Assembly: GCA_036426205.1 (NCBI GenBank)
Contig: CM071568.1
Location: 44,329,982 to 44,393,981, forward strand
Origin: Ascaphus truei
Lineage: Eukaryota > Chordata > Amphibia > Anura > Ascaphidae
Length of the DNA: 64,000 nt
Reading direction: 5' to 3'
Positions within the stretch are counted from its first letter, which is position 1. Each line of letters opens with the position of its first letter. A program made the position numbers and the translations under genes. Of this stretch, positions 1 through 11,419 are shown piece by piece. The notes beneath the pieces are model-generated. The model saw only the letters and a program-made list of their open reading frames with translations. It was not told the DNA's origin and made no database searches.

Positions 1-1294
1 AATTCTTCTGCTCCTACTGAAGAACTGCGGTATTTCTAAGAACACAAAAGAAATCAGTAACTTTAGTGGAAAAAAAACGTGACCTAAATGGAGATTAGAT
101 GGTTAAATTATATTAAAGCCAAAGTTGAACCAAAATATCTAGGATCTATTCTCAAGAAATAGCAGGAGAATGCAAGTTGGTACAGAGTTAAGTCTCAATC
201 TTTGCAACCAAAGAGGTTATCTTAGGGTGAAATATTTCTGCCCACATCTCTACACATGAATTCATTCATCACATATGATTTAAGTATTTCATTCATTGAA
301 CTAAATTCATTGTGCAGACACATTCATGGGTTTCTCTAAATAAGAGTATGTAGCAAATCCATAACAGACTATGCTCACAGCATTTATTTTAAAATGTGGA
401 TGAATTTGTTTATTTGTAAGTTTACACGAATAGATACATAATTTTTATGGGACACGATTACGCACTGTAGACGTGTCCCATAAAAATTATGTATCTATTT
501 TTTAAACTATTTATCAAAATATTGATTTTGCACTATTTAGCAAAATAAGAATGCAATTGTTACTACATACTGAACCAGTTTACAAACCTTGGATGTTGAT
601 GTACTCACAGCAGAAAACATAGAAAGGAGAAATCATCTGTAACTGGGATGTATACCCATTGGACTCTCGATTCAAGCAATGTCAACACAAGGCAATTACT
701 GACGAGTCAAAGCAAAAACATTATAACATTTGGATCTAAATTCATACCCATTTTCCTTGCTACGCAATGCTATTCCCACTATGGACACTGTCCAATATGG
801 TGAGAAGAGGGATAACACGTGGTTGCATTGCTAGTTGTGCATTAACCATATTGAATGTTTCTGCATCCTCCATTTTCTATTATACCCCCAACTCACAGCC
901 ATCAATAAAGTCTTTCTGAACCCAAAATCACTAGAAATATGAACTGTTTTCAATCACCTGCAGGACACATGGAGCATACTGTATGTGGGTTCACATTTTT
1001 CTGTACACACTGTTACATGCATGAACATTTCTCATGTGGCCCCATTAAAAGGTATCATAGCCCATAACAGGTGACCAATACTCCATGACCATTATGGCAG
1101 TTTTGCATTGCATCCGCCACCCTACATGTCTCGCTCTCTGATGACTTCCTAGAACAAGATCTCTCCTCTTCTATATATTTATCTCCAGAATAATCTGTTA
1201 GTCACTTCTTCTGGTTCTCCCCCTCACCTGGAGCCATTTTCAAGGAACCCAACCTCCTTCCATCATGTTCACAAAATAAACAAAAAAAACTTAC
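1..1294 (-). other. grhl2 intron downstream of exon 4 (partial)
   Basis: AT-rich intronic sequence between the exon 4 donor and the window edge. I see no further grhl2 exon and no coding potential on either strand. The only structured element is a perfect hairpin at 429-499, listed separately. Confidence 0.8.
429..499. repeat. perfect 27-bp hairpin with 17-nt loop
   Basis: The arm 429-455 (starts AATAGATACATAA, ends GGGACAC) is the exact reverse complement of 473-499. The loop is 17 nt. There are no mismatches in 27 pairs, far better than chance. It may be a small palindromic MITE or a processed hairpin precursor; no coding sequence is involved. Confidence 0.85.
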
Positions 1295-1685
1295 ATCGGT
1301 AACTCCTTCTTTAAAACTTTCTTTATAAGTACTGTCAGGAGTACTGCGATGATCATCCTTAAGGTAGTCTGTATGCGTAGCAATATTGTGCACTCCATAA
1401 TGTGTCTGCTCAAATATAACCCCTCTGGGTTCTTCACTATCTCCTCTGTACGGCACTGAAGGTGCCATAAACACTGGTGTGAACTCTTCCGCTTTGACCA
1501 CTGTGACCCCAGAAGCAGGAACGGATGTTGGACTTTCAGACATTGTGCTGCTGTATTGCTCTCTCTTGGAAGACTCTACAGGCTCTGTGCTGAGGGAAAG
1601 GTTGACTGGCACCGTCTTTAAAACGTGTACCCGGTTTTCTCCAGGACTCAGGTTACCTGGGCTGTCACTACTTGGAAGGCAATTT
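1295..1685 (-). CDS. grhl2: grhl2 coding exon 4 (391 bp)
   Basis: The acceptor TTTTACAG is followed by A, completing the Arg codon of exon 3, then AAT TGC CTT. The exon ends with ACC GAT before a consensus GTAAGT donor. Its 130 codons contain [51 protein letters not shown] and [16 protein letters not shown], each matching human GRHL2 with few changes. The segment covers the end of the transactivation region and the linker before the CP2 domain. The open frame continues past the donor into intron without homology, so the intron boundary rather than the stop codon marks the end. The next exon, which in human starts KFRSASVG, is not visible in bases 1-1294 and is expected beyond the left edge. 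Confidence 0.97.
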
Positions 1686-2614
1686 CTGTAAAACAATGAA
1701 AATATTATTTTAATGGCAGAGGCAGTCACACACGGTTGTGAAAAAGTATGCAGTAAGTACGTTTAAAGAATTCCTCAATGTATTGGCTTCCCGTGAAAGA
1801 TTCAATCGTTCATAGATAAAAAACCACAGTGCAACATTTTCTAATTTTCGGTTTGCCTTTCTTTGGGTACATATAATGAAAGCATCTCCCAAAGTTAGAA
1901 CGTAGCAAGAGGTTGAACGATGGACTTTTATCAACCAAGATTAGTATATTACTGTATTTGCTATGTGCATCCTGGGAAAAAAATTAAGTTTGTGGTTATA
2001 CACTTTGACAGTAACTATTTAGCGAATGATGGTTTATAATTACTTTGGAAGCAAATGGATATAGGATTTTTTTTGTTCTCCTTTACTGTACTATTTAATT
2101 TGGGATAAGATGTGGCAATTTTAATTCTAGTGGTCACCGAGGGGTATGCAATAGAAATGTGCAACCTTTTCGCCTAACTTTGCCAACATAGCAAAAAATG
2201 ACTCCCTTTTGCGAACCTCAAACTTTCCAACTTTTACAAAAGTTTGTGGGGAGATTGCTTAACGAAATGTGAAGGTCTAAAAATACATTTTTGATCAAAC
2301 TTTGAATTTTGCCAGATGGAGCTTTCCCTGAAATATACTGTAGACTTTAAGAGATGGGAGACCGAGAGAAAGAGGAGAGAAGAAAGAGTCTTGTTTCACT
2401 AGAGTCCCCAGTGACTTGTATAGCACTCCAAATACAACTTTAAACAACACGTAAAGAGAGACACCAGTGCACAAAATTTAACACACCTGAGATACGTGGG
2501 AAATATGTGAATTTCAAATCATTTAAATATACTTTGTGTTTGTATGTATAGTATATAGCGAGTCATCGATCTCATCATCTCTCTCTGGTCTCTCTACTCT
2601 GCTCTCTCTCCTCC

Positions 2615-2660
<46 letters not shown>

Positions 2661-3492
2661 CTCCCTCCCTCTCTCCCCCCCCTCTCTTTCCTGCTTGCCC
2701 TTCCCTCTTTCCCCCTCTCTCCGGTTGTGTTCCCTTTTGTGCACTGGTGTCTCTCTTTACGTGTTGTTTAAAGTTGTATTTTTAAAGTTGTAAAGTTGTA
2801 TTTTTAAGAGTAAAAGTTTAGATTGAATATTCTTGCATTTTTGAGCTTTTTCAAAAAGTAGCAGCAAACCGTAGGCAAAGCGAACGTTGGAAATGTCACA
2901 ATAGACGGCAAACTCCAAGATGGCCAAAGGCGCTGATCAATACCAGAAATGCATTAAGATCAAAACTCCATATAATGACATTTATTTTCATTTTGTAAGC
3001 ATTTAGTGCAACATGTCATGTTTTTACGCCTTATCTCGGAGTGAAATAGCCTTTGGGTTTTATGAATTTTCTTATCACTAAATATGGCATTTTTTGGGAA
3101 AAAGAAAACCAAGTATTTTTTGCCTTTAGTCACTGGATTTTTCAGAGTTAGAGAAAGAGCAGAAGAATTTTCTGGTAAAAATCCTCCTGAATAAAATTCC
3201 TTTTCAAAGCAGATTACTTTTTGGGGCGGCAAAATACATTATTTCTTATTCCCATACCTACAGTACAAGTATTACAATAGTCAAAAAATGTTTTTTCTTG
3301 TGACAAATCAAAAATGTTATCGTTTATTTCCCTGTCCCCCTCCCCCACTGTTCTGTCATAGAAACCATGTAGTTGATGATGCAGAATAAGCCAGGAAGAT
3401 ATAAAGCATAAGCCAAAAGGACAGTGGTACCACATCTGAATAGGAGTTTTATTATAATAAAAGGTGTTCGATTTTCTTCTCCAATACATTAC
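1686..3492 (-). other. grhl2 intron 3
   Basis: Intron between exons 3 and 4 with correct minus-strand donor and acceptor. It carries the CT-rich foldback at 2430-2781. The remainder is AT-rich without recognisable features. Confidence 0.85.
2430..2781. repeat. foldback element: 47-nt perfect inverted repeats around a CT microsatellite
   Basis: Bases 2430-2476 (AAATACAACTTTAAACAACA onward) and 2735-2781 are exact reverse complements over 47 nt. Between them lie unrelated AT-rich sequence and a (CT)n tract of about 150 bp at 2580-2730. The perfect arms suggest a young or gene-converted inverted structure. The superfamily is unknown. Confidence 0.85.
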
Positions 3493-3560
3493 CTCTTATC
3501 TTGTTCTTCATGTACTTCATTTAATTTGTTTAAAGACAACAACCTTTTATCCCTAGGAAC
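3493..3560 (-). CDS. grhl2: grhl2 coding exon 3 (68 bp)
   Basis: On the minus strand the acceptor TTTCAG is followed by GTTCCTAGG and the exon encodes [20 protein letters not shown] and then DK plus AG of an Arg codon. The donor is GTAATG. Human GRHL2 has [20 protein letters not shown] at the same place, so the first nine residues are identical and the rest is the expected variable linker. Phase fits both neighbours: exon 2 ends on a full codon, and this exon leaves two bases that are completed by the first A of exon 4. It lies about 1.9 kb from each neighbouring exon. Acidic and lysine-rich, with no domain of its own. Confidence 0.96.
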
Positions 3561-5452
3561 CTGAAAATAGCATGAGAACATTAGATCAGTATCGCTCATA
3601 GCATAGAAACAATTTAAGTGACCAACAATGAAAAAGTATGTTCTTTTTTCCCCCACATTCGTAAAGCAGCAGACCACTTTAAAGCAGTCTTTCATGTTGG
3701 TAGTGACTGAATGATAACAGTCCAAGTCTTCTTCACGCACAATGAACATGCTGTAGGATGATGAAGAGTATGTCAATACACCTCCTAGTGAACGAAATTC
3801 CAGATCGCTAGAGAAAATGATGAAAATGAGAAATGGAGTTCATCTCCGTGCACAGAGCCTTCTGTCTTCTAACAAAGGGTTTCCTTTAAAACGCTTGTGC
3901 AAGAATTAGTCTACATAAAAATAATCGTGTTATTTCATGTGTTTCCCTGCTCTGACATGTTTCTCAGCATGTAAACGTTCATTCGGAATAAATCACAATG
4001 ACAATTTACAGTGGCTGAACCGCATGATCCTTTATATATACACATGTATTTATTTTGCCGTTTAACAGAGTCCATAATAAATATCTAGGCTTTTCAACAT
4101 ATTAATAGTAATAGTAATAAACAACAATGCAACTCAGCACGCTAGAAGGTCATTCATTAAACTTTGATAGTGCCACAATTAGCCCTATTGCAGGTTATCA
4201 GCACCATCTCCCTCCCCCCTGTATCTAGTGCTCTATAGCCAGGGGTTTATTCTCCCTCATTATACTGGGAGGGAATGGAGGGGGGAAATAACTATGAAAC
4301 GTGATACTATGATGGAGTATACTGTATAAAAGTAAAGCTGATGCAATGCTCAAGGGGGGAGGGAAATGAGTTCCCCCTTCAGAAAATATTTTATCCCACA
4401 TGTCGATACAAACAAAGGATCCTGTTGCTTTCAATGGGGTTTTTGGCTCGATACATCTGATGCAGGCAACAGACTTTTTTGAATGATATTAAATATTGTT
4501 TGTGTAGTTTCTAAAGGATTAATGTGTATAACATGGTTTCAAATAAATTGTAATGTACACTGTATATTTTTAAAGTATAAATCATTAACTCTTCTTTAGT
4601 TCAGTGCATGATATATGTATAAATTGTAAGTAAAAAATTATTATTATTTTTTTTTTATTAGAAACCAGTCTGTGATTTGCTCTTGCCTGTTAAACCTTTT
4701 TCCCTGGGTGATCAGAGAAGCAACATTCCTCCAGTCTTTGCATGACACCTTGCAGGGACATATAAAGTGGCAATGCTAGGTCACAATGTTCTGGAAAACG
4801 GAATCAGTTACAGTATATTCATGCATTGGCAAACACAATTCCGTTTTCAGAACAAGGAGCCTAGGTAGTGTTATTACAGATATCAGTTACCACTTCCGCT
4901 ACTGGTTCAGAGTAAGGATTTAGTACAATAAATCTTGGCTCTTCAACATTCTGCTCTGGGGCCACACCCAAAGCCCACAGTCCACTTTCTCTCCTTCATT
5001 CTCTCCCGGTGTGGAGGGATCAAGGAATGCTGTGTTCAAGCTCCTCTGTGACCCCTCTGGTCAGCCGCTTCCTGTCAGTGCGAACATTATTACTGTCCTA
5101 CTCTTCCCATCTGCTACAGAAAGTTTCAGATGCTCAAGACAGAAGTGGGACAGTAGTAATCTCACCAGCAAGAAGGAGATTACCCGAGGACGGGGAGAAG
5201 CTTTGAATGCCTCTCCACATTTCTCCCAATGTTTACATTTAGGAATCCTTAACAGTACACTCGAAGAAGAAGCCTAAGATGTTTTGAAAGCACGGTGCAT
5301 TTTAGAGTTCTTCCTAGATGACATAGGAAGGTGCATCTGCTAAATCACAACCTACACCGAATCTGTGGGAAATCTTAGCTGAAGAGCACTACTCCAAATG
5401 ATGGTTCAGAAGTCAAAATCTAAAATAGTATTAGGATGCAAAGTTGATCTAC
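3561..5452 (-). other. grhl2 intron 2
   Basis: Intron between exons 2 and 3. No exon, RNA gene or repeat family is recognised. An open frame of 88 codons near 5011 has no similarity I recognise and no splice context in the gene's orientation, so it is treated as chance. Confidence 0.8.
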
Positions 5453-5639
5453 CTTGTAATAATCGTACAAAAGGCCAAGTGCAGCAGCGCTGTCTTCATC
5501 TCCATTTATACTCATCATTGCCTTTGTCGCTGCTGTCAATGGATTTTCCAAATAAGACTTCCAGGCCTCATCCTCACTTGTGTAAGCACGTCGAGTATTG
5601 AAGGATGATTCATTGGAAACCAAGACCAGAAGCCTTTTA
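5453..5639 (-). CDS. grhl2: grhl2 coding exon 2 (Grainyhead-like 2, N-terminal part)
   Basis: GRHL2 is a nuclear transcription factor that controls epithelial junction and barrier genes. On the minus strand the acceptor ends CTATAG and the exon opens with T, completing a codon begun in exon 1, then AAA AGG CTT. It runs 187 bp to a complete AAG codon before the donor GTAGAT. The 62 full codons contain [20 protein letters not shown] and [20 protein letters not shown], which match human GRHL2 essentially residue for residue. Only the short stretch after LVLV differs (SNESS against PMPSDPP in human). This is part of the N-terminal transactivation region; the CP2 DNA-binding domain lies downstream. 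GRHL1 and GRHL3 are less likely because of the near identity to GRHL2 here. The preceding exon, with the start codon, was not found in the remaining 58 kb. Confidence 0.97.
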
Positions 5640-6188
5640 CTATAGATATATAAAAAATAAAAAAAATAAAACATTTTAGCTGCTTTTTTTTTTTTAATAT
5701 AAAAGACATTGCTGTTGTACACATGTTTTTATTATTATTATTATTATAAATGGTATTGTTATTGGAAAGGTGGGATTTATTAATATGCCTATATAGTCAA
5801 TCGATGTGCTGAAATTAATTAAAGGCCAGTTCATTTATTCCCATGCAATACATGTTTTCATTCTTTGCATTAAATTAAAAAGGTGGTAATATTTGTCTGC
5901 TTGCCATGTAACATGAATGCCTACTGGTCCTGAAAAGAAAGTACATATGGTACTACTGTATACTCAGAAGTATACAGAAAACAGTAAGCACTAGGACATT
6001 AACACCGATTTCTCATCACATCTTACTCTATTTTAACTATGCATAAATGGCTCGCGTTTAACAGATTAGTTCATTTACAATTATATCTGTATACAGCATT
6101 TTTATATAAAAAGCATTGAACAATAATAAAATAATATGAATTAGATATTAAATGAGTGCAATAAACTGCACACCTTAACAATATGAAC

Positions 6189-7205
6189 CAGATTTGAAGC
6201 AGATAATAAAAAATGCACAAATGCGCACCAGGGATTAGTGGAAAGTAATTTATTAAAAATACACACAAACTCTGAGGGGATCCAACCCCACCTCAGAACA
6301 GCTGTGCAGCTGGACGGCTAAGTACTACCCAGGAGAACACCTGATGGTGACTAAACCCTAAGCTGCACAGTATACAAATATAGTAAAATTTATATAAAAA
6401 CACATGAAAGAAAAAAAAACAAACATGAAAACAACCTATCAACGATTGTATAGAAACCGCCATAAGGTTGGGGCACTGGCAAGGGGAAACGGACACTCAC
6501 ACTGAGACAGTCAGTGTCTGCACAGGATCCGGATCTCGGCACCGCGGAGATGGATAAAACCGCTGCTGTCTCGTCAGGAGGACGAAGTACTTGGTACGAA
6601 ACGCGTAGAGGTCACGACAGGTCATCCTGCGCGTGTATGCTGGTAAGCTGAGACGGAGCCTGCAGGAGACAGCAGCGGTTTTTTCCATCTCCACGGTGCT
6701 GAGATCCGGATCCTGTGCAGCCACCGCGAGTCTGCTGACTGTCTCAGTGTGAGTGTCCGTTTCCCCTTGCAGTGCCCAACCCTATGTCGGTTTCTATACA
6801 ATCTGTTGAAGGTTGTTTTCATGTTTGTTTTTTTCTTTCATGTGTTTTTATATAAATTTTACTGTATTTGTATACTGTGCAGCTTAGGGTTTAGTCACCA
6901 TCAGGTGTTCTCCTGGGTAGTACTTAGCCGTCCAGCTGCACAGCTGTTCTGAGGTGGGGTTGGATCCCCTCAGAGTTTGTGTGTATTTTTAATAAATTAC
7001 CTTCCACTAATCCCTGGTGCGCATTTGTGCATTTTTTATTATCTTGTATTTCAGGGTGCCCTCCCCCCTTTTTAAGGGGGGTTCACCTTGATTTGAGAGT
7101 TTCTGGGGAGACGCTTTATGTACATGCTGCAAAGGGATCATCCACACCATCATACAGCACAAGCGCTGAATATCCTGTTTTTTCTACTTTCAGATTTGAA
7201 GCAGA
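6189..7205. mobile_element. large foldback repeat flanked by a 15-bp direct repeat
   Basis: CAGATTTGAAGCAGA occurs at 6189-6203 and again at 7191-7205, as expected of a target-site duplication from a non-LTR or Penelope-like insertion. Inside, about 6204-6575 and 6660-7040 are long, slightly diverged inverted arms. The landmarks are a 5'-to-inner order of GCACCAGGGATTAGTGG, a GGATCCAACCCC box, GCTGTGCAGCTGGACGG and GGATCCGGATCT, each mirrored in the right arm. The central spacer holds a GAAACGCGT box preceded by a small stem. About 145 bp at the right end (7046-7190) is not mirrored. No ORF belongs to it. A short Penelope-like derivative is the best guess. Confidence 0.75.
6574..6602 (+). ncRNA. 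degenerate hammerhead-ribozyme-like core
   Basis: CAGGAGGA replaces the canonical CUGANGA, then a short GTAC/GTAC stem follows and the intact second core box GAAAC continues into GCGTAG. It sits in the loop of the 6189-7205 foldback. The first box is altered, so it is probably an inactive relic. Confidence 0.35.
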
Positions 7206-7227
7206 ATTAACATTTTATATTTTAAAA

Positions 7228-7500
7228 TAATGAATGAATGAAGCCGGAAGTGTGTAAAAGTGTAAATTGTATTGTATTGTATATGTCTTTATTTTTATAG
7301 CGCCATAAATGTACATAGCACTTCACAGTAGTAATACACATGGTAATCATATCAATAACAAATAATATAAATAACAGATCATGGGAAAAAGTGCTTCAGA
7401 CAGACGTAACATTTAGGAAGAGGAATCCCTGCTCCAAGGAGCTTACAATCTAATTGGTACAGTATGTAGGAGGAACATACAGAGACAGTAGGAGGGCCTT
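7228..7500. repeat. dispersed repeat with TATAGCGCC and GAGCTTACAATCTA boxes
   Basis: This segment shares an ordered set of short boxes with 62572-62790: a TATAGCGC box, an ACATAGC-CTT box, TCCCTG and GAGCTTACAATCTA. It is an interspersed repeat of uncertain class, either SINE-like or the 3' part of a LINE. Confidence 0.55.
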
Positions 7501-9110
7501 TTGGTAAGTGCTTCTGCAGGGGGCCAAGCTTTATATATTATGTGTCAAGTAATATCTTTATTAATTTAGCACAAGGGAAGGCTAGAATATTATCTTACCT
7601 TTAATGGCAGTCAGTAAAAATTAGTCAAGTAATACACAAGTCAATTTTAGTTGTTGAAAAACAGCGTAACAACAGTATTAGCAAGCTTAAGACTGACATA
7701 TAAGAGAGTAGGGCAAGGTACTGTAGTAGCCTGCTTTAGCCAGGGTTACAAAGAACATCTAAAGTACATACTGTATGAACTCAACCCACAAGTGAACCTG
7801 CACTAGTCTAAAAAACAAGTCTGCACATTAAATCAACTTCAGTGACAAAAGTTCCTGTGAAACAGAGGAATACAGACATCCTTCCATTGCAAACCCATAA
7901 ATCAATTAGCCTACCTAAAAAATGAGAGTCTCCGGGTCAAAACAAACAAACCATTCCTAATTCCTGTATGCTAAGAAATGAGAGAAGTGAACCAGACAAC
8001 AACCACTATTGCCAAGAAGGCAATTTGTAAGTGAAATCTACAAGCCCCAGAGTAGAAATCCACCAAACAACCGGAAATGGTTTGTATTACAAAGAGAAAA
8101 CGTGACTTTTATAAGGGTCAATCACATGCACATTCCCTCCTAGCAATGCAATTAATTTCATTCTCTTCCCTAAACAAAGTAATGATACTCCTCCAGCAAA
8201 CATTTAGCGGTTTTGGTTTCATTGGAAATTATAGCTATATTTCTTATTGGGGTCTCATAATGGGGTAGTGTTACTCAACCACTAGCCCGTTCAGTCCCTA
8301 CTAAAGCAGTAATCTGTGCTGCAATTCTTTTTACATATGTATGTACAGTATATATATTTTTTTAACCTTCTTTGAAACAAGGGGTCCCTCAGAACTGTGG
8401 CATTACAAGTTATGATGACCCTTTAGATTCGGATATATCTCATTTTAAAATGACATTACCATAATTCTTGTCCGGGAGAAACAATATGGCCACTAAGGTC
8501 AGCCTCACTTTGGCGGCCAATAGAAAGCTGTGACATCATCATGAGAAGAAACTGCAGCTTCCAATTGAGCAACACACAGCCATCTTTGTGGCAAAACTAA
8601 AACATCAAATATAGTCAATCAGGGGGACCTGGAGCTGTGAATGTAGCAGTTCAGCCCTGAGGAACCTTATATTTAAAAGGGGAAAAAATTGACTATTTGA
8701 CACTAAAAGGGTTAATACAACATTCTGCCTCAGAGGAACCAGGGCAAAACTTTTGACAAGAACGGAAGAGGATTCCTCCTAGTCTGTTCCTCTGCCAGCT
8801 AGATCGTAATCTCCCCTAGAAAATGAGCTGAAATCCCCTGGGATGCCAAACCCCACGATGTGCAGCTGTGTCATGAAGCACTTAGAGGGTTAAAAAAAAA
8901 AAAAAATTTATTAAAAAAGATGACGAGAAATAAGTTTCTGTTCAGAACTTGGTGATATCACACAAAATAGACTAAACAGAGTAAACTGAACCACTCCCAA
9001 GTCTCAACTTACAGGTTTACAACCCAACTTTAAATAATTATTTAAAATACTTCTACATGTCTTTCAAAAGATGTCAATCATCTGTATAACTGCTGCAACA
9101 GGTCACCACT
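7501..9110. other. no feature recognised
   Basis: AT-rich sequence with scattered TACAGTA heptamers and an A-run near 8890. I see no gene, terminal repeat or coding homology. Confidence 0.5.
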
Positions 9111-9114
9111 ACCA

Positions 9115-9790
9115 GTACTGGATTTCCCATTAGGTCCTGGACAGCAACATTTTGGGGTGGCAGAATTTGGGGGCGGCATTCACAGTTGGCGTTTGCCAAC
9201 TGCGTGTGCACCATTGCCGCATGAGCAGTCGGCAAGTGCTGATCATACATGCGTGGCCGGCAAGCGCGAATCCCACATGCGCGACCAGCAACGTGTCATC
9301 ACACAGCATCTTAGCAACGGGACAGCGTGGCGGAGGGGGGCGGCACCAGGTAAGTGCCTATGGGTAGATTTTTTTAAAAATCTGACACTGGTCACTGCCA
9401 TTGCTTTATTTTGGTCATAGGAGGGACTGCCTCCTTAATACCCTTTCCAATGCCTTCCGAAAGACTTTTTGACACCCAAAGACCGTGCATCCTCTGTGTA
9501 AATGAAGGATTGAGCTTTTTGAGTAATACAATCTTTGAATCATTTGCCCCCCTAGCAGTGCCGGATTACCCACTAGGCACGTGCCTAGGGGCCCAATGGT
9601 TAGGATGCCCTTGTAGGTTGCGGTGTGCTGGTGCTGCGGCTTCCCGGTTTCCCATGCAGCAGCCCAGGGGTCACTGTCTGCCATATTCTTCCTCCTCCAG
9701 TCAGCACCGAGATCCAACTTCCACACAACCGGAGGAGGGAGCTGAAGAGCCTCCGGACCTCACCCCGCCCCTGCCCCCTTTTTCCTTTAT
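9115..9790. repeat. two related repeat copies with a CAGTGCCGGATT-type end
   Basis: Near 9115 (CAGTACTGGATTTCCCATTAGG) and near 9558 (CAGTGCCGGATTACCCACTA) two GC-richer segments begin with related sequence and are separated by about 130 bp. They look like copies of one short DNA-transposon-like repeat. The long open frame at 9411-10163 runs across this repeat into the next element and is not a gene. Confidence 0.45.
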
Positions 9791-9992
9791 TGTGGTTACT
9801 AGAGATGCCAAATATTTTGCTGAAATTAATGATGTTGGCAGCATTTTTTTAAAAATGCACACACAAAAATGGCAGATTGCATTTGAAGATATTAAAACAT
9901 CTCTGGCTATTATTTGGTTATGTGCAGGGCATAATCTCTGCAAACTCATGAACATAGACCATCTTTCCAACAGACGTAAAGGAATATACCAG

Positions 9993-11147
9993 TGTAGCCG
10001 GGCTCCCCTCACCCGCATTTGTTGTTGTCGGGTGGGAGGGTTGCAGCAGGGCAGGGAACGCTCCGGTATACCGGAGGTTCTGCGTTATCAGGGCGCCGCC
10101 ATGTTGAGAGTTGGCGCAGGCGCAGTAGGTGTGGAGCAGGAGGTCGCGCATGCACGGGCATAGCAGCCAAAGCCCGCGAAGGAGGAGTAGCTCCCATAGG
10201 GGGGAGCATAGGTAACTACGAGTCCCAGCAGCCCCGCGGGACCAGGTGACGCCAGGGGACCAATCGGGTGGTTGGGAGGAAGGAGGATATAGGGGTCGGA
10301 GGGCGCGCACGTTGCTCAGAGCTAGCGGGAGGAGGAAGGAGAAGGAGCTCCGTTGTAGGGAGGCATCCAGCCCCTACCTAGGCCTTATACCCCAGGCCCT
10401 GAGCCCCAGTAGTGTGAAGCTGAGATAGGGACTGGCCCTAGATAGGTTCCGGTTCCCTTACTGTGTACGTATCGCTAACAGAGACATTACCTATTCCGCG
10501 GAAGGTCTGGGCTCAGAATCCGCTGCTGTGCGTCTGGGTGGGATCGCCCCGGATGCCTATGGCGACGTCACCTCGGCTCCTCACAGATCCTTTGTGAAGA
10601 CTGTTGCAGGACCGGGTACTGGAGTGCCCGGCAGGTAAACTACAAGTGCACCAAGTATCACCATTTATTCAGGACACAGTGGCTGCGCAGTCACACACAC
10701 AGGTTCATTGTCTCACTTGAGGGTGGTGGGGATATTGCACGAGGGAACTGGACACGGGGTGGGATCACCCGGTGAAGGAGGGAACTAGACATAGGGTGGG
10801 ATCACCCAGTGAAGGAGGGAAGTGAGCGTCCTGCGAGACGCAAGTGTATAGTGTCCCCTCTAGGGAGGGACACCTGTTGGAGAGAGAGAGAGGCTACGCA
10901 ATTTCCATTCATGCTAGTAAAGTTATTGGTTGGTTATATTGCTGTGTGTGTGTGTGTGTTGATGTACATAGTGTCCTGCGAAGAACCACTTCCCCTCTGG
11001 CGGAAGCTGTCGCAGGTGGAGGCGCTGCACCAAGTAACAAGTATTGAGCGTGCCCCAGGCTCTCCGTGGCAGAGGCGTAGGCCCTGTGAGCCTACAGGTT
11101 ACACAACATACGGTAGCGGCCTGTGTTCACTAGGAAACAGGGCTACA
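9993..11147. mobile_element. solo LTR-like insertion, family A (TGTAGCC...GGGCTACA)
   Basis: A 1155-bp unit beginning TGTAGCCGGG and ending GGGCTACA, flanked by CCAG at 9989-9992 and 11148-11151. TG...CA ends with a short inverted repeat and a 4-bp duplication are the marks of an LTR, probably Ty3/gypsy. The GC-rich 5' half, the block GATAGGGACTGGCCCTA and the box AGGTGGAGGCGCTG near 11014 recur in the copy at 55443. A duplicated segment of about 40 bp (GGTGGGATCACCC) lies at 10755-10820. No internal coding region is present. Confidence 0.75.
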
Positions 11148-11419
11148 CCAGTATAAGAGCATTTCTGCAGATGGGCCATGATCAGAAGATGAAGAGAAGA
11201 GTGATCATTCAAAAGGTGAACTTAAACAAAGAGTGAAGAATGCTACATTAAATACTGTAGAATGGATATTCAGGCTTTTGGTTTACTGGGAAATGAACAA
11301 AATGTAGAGAGTGAGACAAAAAAGTTTTCTATATACAGTATAGCTTTTCGGTATGATTGGTACTTATGAGATAGACTATAGATGTACATACAAACAGAGT
11401 GTAAATGTTTTCATATGTA

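Noticed and set aside
5009..5277. 88-codon frame in grhl2 intron 2
   Set aside because: Opposite strand to the gene, no homology and no splice context.
8656..8690. CTGAGGA followed by a CCTT/AAGG stem and GGAAAAA
   Set aside because: Resembles a hammerhead core but the second box is GAAAA, not GAAAC, and there is no inverted repeat around it.
9411..10163. 250-codon plus-strand frame
   Set aside because: It crosses the boundary of the LTR that starts at 9993 and the repeat before it. No protein homology recognised.
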